DNA from: an uncultured Eubacterium sp.
GTDB taxonomy: Bacteria; Bacillota; Clostridia; Lachnospirales; Lachnospiraceae
NCBI GenBank assembly: GCA_946611445.1
Contig: CAMODP010000068.1
Coordinates: 1 to 9,293 of the forward strand
Direction of reading: 5' to 3'
DNA length: 9,293 nt
Of this stretch, positions 5,528 through 9,293 are shown piece after piece. How positions within the stretch are numbered: position 1 is the first letter of the stretch; every line of letters starts with the position of its first letter. The notes beneath the pieces were generated by a model, which made no database searches, was not told the origin of the DNA, and was given only the letters and a program-made list of their open reading frames with translations. A program made the translations under genes and the position numbers.

Positions 5528-5678
5528 GGTATAGAGGTTTTGGGTTTTCAGGGACTTCCGCCCCGTGAACGGCGGCTCACAGCAAAACAGACAAACACTA
5601 TTAAAGCTCTGAAGGGAGAACGCCTTCTTTGCTTTTCACAGCCAAAGGAAGGCCATGAAAGCTCTAAAACCTCTTGCC
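5528..5678 (+). ncRNA. Candidate structured RNA with three-helix junction
   Basis: Three helices can be paired by eye. P1 joins GGTA and AGAGGTTTT plus GGG (5528-5544) to TCT, AAAACCTCT and TGCC (5663-5678), about 16 pairs with one bulged T. P2 joins 5547-5557 (TTCAGGGACTT) to 5604-5613 (AAGCTCTGAA), 10 pairs with one bulge, and is capped by CCGCC/GGCGG (5558-5562 with 5571-5575) plus an A-rich single-stranded stretch. P3 joins GCCTTCTTTG (5622-5631) to CAAAGGAAGGC (5643-5653), 10 pairs with one bulge. Four or more G-U pairs would become C-A mismatches on the other strand, favouring the + strand. It matches none of the known RNAs I can recall by motif (RNase P, tmRNA, SRP RNA, 6S, T-box, common riboswitches). 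No clear promoter or terminator was found. The gene downstream has its own promoter, so this is more likely a stand-alone RNA or a 3' structure than a riboswitch. Confidence 0.45.
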
Positions 5679-5789
5679 GACGAGGACTTAGGGTGTTGCG
5701 ATGCCCGCAGCTGTACGGACGTCCGTTATTTTACCATCAAAGCCCATACATTCTGACAGCCGCAGGAAGCGGACAGCGGGAAAACCAAT

Positions 5790-5818
5790 TTGCACATTCT
5801 CTCGATTTCGTATATGAT
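5790..5818 (+). promoter_or_regulatory. Sigma-A promoter of ppaC
   Basis: TTGCAC (5790-5795) and TATGAT (5813-5818) have an exact 17-bp spacer, the best-matching promoter in the window. The predicted start near 5825 gives a leader of about 44 nt with AGGAAGGA at 5850-5857. Confidence 0.75.
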
Positions 5819-5868
5819 ACAGAAGGTGCCGCATTCAACGGCGATTCACAGGAAGGATCTTCTGACAG

Positions 5869-7524
5869 ATGAAGAAAAACAGAGACATCTATATAATCGG
5901 TCACCGGAATCCGGACACGGATTCTATATGTTCTGCCATTGCATACGCAGATATAAAGAACCGCACGGCAAAGGGACACTATGTCCCGATGCGCGCCGGG
6001 CAGATCAATGAAGAGACGGAATTTGTGCTGAATTATTTTCATGCGGACATTCCAGGCTATCTTCCGGATGCCGCTTCCCAGGTGGGCGAGATCGAGATTC
6101 ATGAAATCCCGGGCGTCAGCGCGCAGATCTCTGTGAAGCGCGCGTGGGAGATGATGAAGCAGGAGAATGTGGTCACGCTGCCGATTACGACGGAAGACAA
6201 CCACCTGGAGGGTCTGATCACGGTCAGTGATATAGCGAAATCGTATATGGATGTGCATGACAATGACGTTCTTTCTCAGGCGTGTACGCAGTACAGCAGT
6301 ATTGCAGAGACCCTGGACGGACAGGTGGTCGTTGGGGACGCGGACCGCTATTTTGATGCCGGCAGGGTCGTAATCGGCGCATTCAACCCGGATATGATGG
6401 GAAATTTTATACGTGAAAAAGATCTGGTGATCGTGGGAAACCGGGCGGAGGATCAGCTGTGCTGTCTGGATCTGAAGGCCAGCTGCATCGTGGTGGGCCT
6501 CGGCGCGCAGATCAGCGCCTCCATCATAAGACTGGCGCAGGACAGCGGCTGCGTGATCATCAGCAGCCCCCATGATACATATACGATCGCGCGTCTGATC
6601 AATCAGGCGATCCCGGTACGCCACCTGATGACATGGGGAAAAGTGATCACGTTTCAGACGACGGACAAGGTATCAGAGATCGAGGATGTCATGAAGAGCA
6701 GCCGTCACAGGGATTATCCGGTACTGAGCCCCCGCGGGAAATACATCGGCACCATTTCGCGCCGGAACCTGATCGGGCGATCCGGGAAGAAGCTGATCCT
6801 CGTTGACCACAATGAAAAATCACAGGCAGTGCCGAACATAGATGAGGCCGAAATCCTGGAGATCATCGACCATCACCGCCTTGGCTCTCTGGAGACGATA
6901 TCGCCGATTCTGTTCCGGAATCAGCCGGTGGGCTGTACCGGTACGATCATGTACCAGATCTACCAGGAACACATGCTGGACATTCCGCAGAAGATCGCGG
7001 GGCTGCTCTGCTCTGCCATCGTTTCCGACACACTGCTGTTCCGGTCTCCTACCTGCACGCCCGCCGACCGGGCCGCGGCAGAACGTCTGGCTGTCATTGC
7101 CGGTATTGATGACCTGCAGAAATATGCCGCAGCCATGTTCCACGCAGGCAGCAGTCTGGGGAACAAGTCCGCGGATGAGATTTTTTACCAGGATTTCAAA
7201 AAATTCATGCTGGAAAAGGTTACCTTCGGCGTCGGGCAGATCAGCTCCATGGACGCCGCGGAGCTTTCTTCTATAAAAGACAAGCTTCTTCCGTTTATGG
7301 AAAATGAGTGCAGCAGGAATGACATCCAGATGGTCTTTTTCATGCTCACCAACATTATTGAAGAGAAGACTGAGCTGCTGTTCTGCGGAAATAAGGCAGA
7401 GGAGCTGGTGAAGGACGCATTTTCTGCGGATACCGGGGAAAACAGCTGTCTTCTGTCCGGCGTCATCTCGAGAAAGAAGCAGCTTATACCGGCCTTCATG
7501 ACGGCGCTGCAGGACTGGGACTGA
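5869..7524 (+). CDS. ppaC: Family II inorganic pyrophosphatase with CBS and DRTGG-type insert
   Basis: This 551-aa cytosolic enzyme hydrolyses pyrophosphate to phosphate using manganese (or cobalt). The DHH catalytic domain is split. The first part (1-65) carries GHRNPDTDS with metal ligands H12, D16 and D18. It resumes at about 308 with LVDHNE (D313, H314) and IDHHRLG (D334, H335, H336), and SDT at 386-388. The C-terminal DHHA2 domain (about 420-549) ends in the substrate-binding SRKKQ loop (534-538). Inserted between are CBS 1 (about 70-125), a DRTGG-type domain (about 140-245) and CBS 2 (about 250-305). Clostridial CBS-pyrophosphatases of this layout are known to be controlled by adenine nucleotides, and those with the DRTGG insert by diadenosine polyphosphates. 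All catalytic motifs look intact and the length is normal. The start ATG at 5869 lies 11 nt after AGGAAGGA. It is transcribed from its own promoter; no clear terminator follows. Confidence 0.95.
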   Translation: MKKNRDIYIIGHRNPDTDSICSAIAYADIKNRTAKGHYVPMRAGQINEETEFVLNYFHADIPGYLPDAASQVGEIEIHEIPGVSAQISVKRAWEMMKQENVVTLPITTEDNHLEGLITVSDIAKSYMDVHDNDVLSQACTQYSSIAETLDGQVVVGDADRYFDAGRVVIGAFNPDMMGNFIREKDLVIVGNRAEDQLCCLDLKASCIVVGLGAQISASIIRLAQDSGCVIISSPHDTYTIARLINQAIPVRHLMTWGKVITFQTTDKVSEIEDVMKSSRHRDYPVLSPRGKYIGTISRRNLIGRSGKKLILVDHNEKSQAVPNIDEAEILEIIDHHRLGSLETISPILFRNQPVGCTGTIMYQIYQEHMLDIPQKIAGLLCSAIVSDTLLFRSPTCTPADRAAAERLAVIAGIDDLQKYAAAMFHAGSSLGNKSADEIFYQDFKKFMLEKVTFGVGQISSMDAAELSSIKDKLLPFMENECSRNDIQMVFFMLTNIIEEKTELLFCGNKAEELVKDAFSADTGENSCLLSGVISRKKQLIPAFMTALQDWD

Positions 7525-7545
7525 GATTCTACTTATTTTTATGTA

Positions 7546-7575
7546 TTGCAGGCTCGTATTCTCCCGTGTTATCAT
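7546..7575 (+). promoter_or_regulatory. Promoter of gdhA
   Basis: TTGCAG (7546-7551), an 18-bp spacer ending in TGT, then TATCAT (7570-7575) form an extended -10 with a good -35. The start would be near 7582, leaving a leader of about 90 nt. Confidence 0.62.
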
Positions 7576-7588
7576 GGCAGTTGGTTAA

Positions 7589-9007
<1,419 letters not shown>

Positions 9008-9047
9008 GGAAGCGGGAGTGTACACTTCCAGAGGGTTTTACCGGATA

Positions 9048-9073
9048 ACTTGCTCAGCTTAAGCTGGGCAAGT
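9048..9073 (+). other. Hairpin between gdhA and its terminator
   Basis: ACTTGC-T-CAGC (9048-9058) pairs with GCTG-G-GCAAGT (9063-9073), 11 pairs with one T-G wobble and a TTAA loop. There is no T tract, so it is probably a 3' stabilising structure in the gdhA message. A smaller palindrome AGTGTACACT lies just before it, soon after the stop codon. Confidence 0.42.
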
Positions 9074-9096
9074 CTGGATTTGAAACGAGATACAGG

Positions 9097-9124
9097 AGCT
9101 GTCGGGGTGGCCCGGCAGCTTTTT
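9097..9124 (+). terminator. Intrinsic terminator of gdhA
   Basis: AGCTGTCGGG (9097-9106) pairs with CCCGGCAGCT (9111-9120) with one T-G wobble and a 4-nt loop, and is followed by TTTTT. It lies 90 nt past the gdhA stop. Confidence 0.92.
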
Positions 9125-9160
9125 GTTACGTGCCAGAACAGGACAAGGTGACAGAGCCTG

Positions 9161-9293
9161 GGAATGTGACGAAACACGCATTGACTGTGCCGTGAGCCAC
9201 CGGGAATGTGCCGCAGGCACAAAAAGGCAGTACGTAGGCACAGGACCGGACGAAGGAGAGCAGGAATGTGCTGCGAGCCGCCGGGAATGTGCC
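9161..9293 (+). repeat. Degenerate phased repeats built on GGAATGTG
   Basis: GGAATGTG occurs at 9161, 9203, 9263 and 9284, with spacings of 42, 60 and 21 nt. The two best copies, 9187-9212 and 9268-9293, match at 23 of 26 positions and share GAGCC, then CCGGGAATGTGCC. GTGCC/GGCAC (9208-9212 with 9216-9220) forms a small hairpin. No gene is evident in it. The array continues past the right edge of the window. Confidence 0.6.

Larger units (their letters stand above)
5281..5868. other. 588-nt gene-free region rich in hairpins
   Basis: I see no believable gene here. The region holds successive inverted repeats: 5358-5400 (12 pairs with one mismatch), 5414-5431 (CAGAAC/GTTCTG), 5484-5501 (GTCCGC/GCGGAC), a branched structure at 5528-5678, a perfect 12-bp palindrome at 5715-5726 followed by TATTTT, CCGC/GCGG at 5760-5772, and then the ppaC promoter. 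No intrinsic terminator with a clear T tract follows the dehydrogenase gene, so its transcript may run into this region. Confidence 0.6.

Noticed and set aside
5658..5670. Minus-strand GTTTTAGAGC resembling the start of type II CRISPR repeats or a tracr anti-repeat
   Set aside because: There is no array, no second full copy and no cas gene; the stretch is explained as a helix strand of the structured RNA.
5715..5732. Perfect palindrome ACGGACGTCCGT followed by TATTTT as a terminator for the RNA candidate
   Set aside because: Only a 4-bp stem remains once a loop is allowed, and the T tract is interrupted; too weak to call.
5540..5872. 110-codon open frame across the hairpin-rich region
   Set aside because: No recognisable motif, no usable ribosome binding site, and it runs through helix strands and the ppaC promoter; RNA structure explains the sequence better.

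Overview
The window looks like a chromosomal segment from a fairly GC-rich Clostridia member, most likely Lachnospiraceae or a close relative. The evidence is strong AGGAGG-type ribosome binding sites, sigma-A-like promoters (often with a TGn extended -10), a split transketolase (separate C-terminal subunit), a DUF6472-type small protein, a CBS-domain family II pyrophosphatase and an NADP-type hexameric glutamate dehydrogenase. Species cannot be fixed from the sequence. There is no tRNA, rRNA, transposase, phage gene or CRISPR array.

Left part (1-2793). The 3' end of a transketolase C-terminal subunit gene enters from the left on the + strand and meets a bidirectional hairpin terminator. Three minus-strand genes follow: a 58-aa helical microprotein with its own promoter, a LacI-family sugar-type regulator, and a two-S1-domain RNA-binding protein with a strong terminator between it and lacI.

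Middle (2794-5280). A divergent promoter region separates the S1 gene from a + strand AraC/cupin regulator. The AraC gene overlaps a 57-aa four-cysteine protein by 14 nt, and the pair ends at a terminator. Next is a Gfo/Idh/MocA dehydrogenase resembling NAD-dependent inositol (scyllo-inositol, IolX-type) dehydrogenases, with its own promoter and a hairpin leader. AraC sensor, dehydrogenase, LacI regulator and transketolase together suggest sugar/polyol catabolism feeding the pentose phosphate pathway, but no operon links them all.

Right part (5281-9293). A 588-nt gene-free stretch contains a chain of hairpins. It includes a well-paired three-helix structure (5528-5678) that I regard as the best candidate for an unrecognised structured RNA. 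A near-consensus promoter then drives a CBS/DRTGG-type manganese pyrophosphatase (ppaC), followed by a separately promoted gdhA with an intrinsic terminator. The last 130 nt carry degenerate repeats with a spacing close to multiples of 21 nt that run off the right edge.

Most of the window is ordinary housekeeping and regulatory content. The parts worth following up are the structured RNA candidate, the phased repeats, and the two small proteins.
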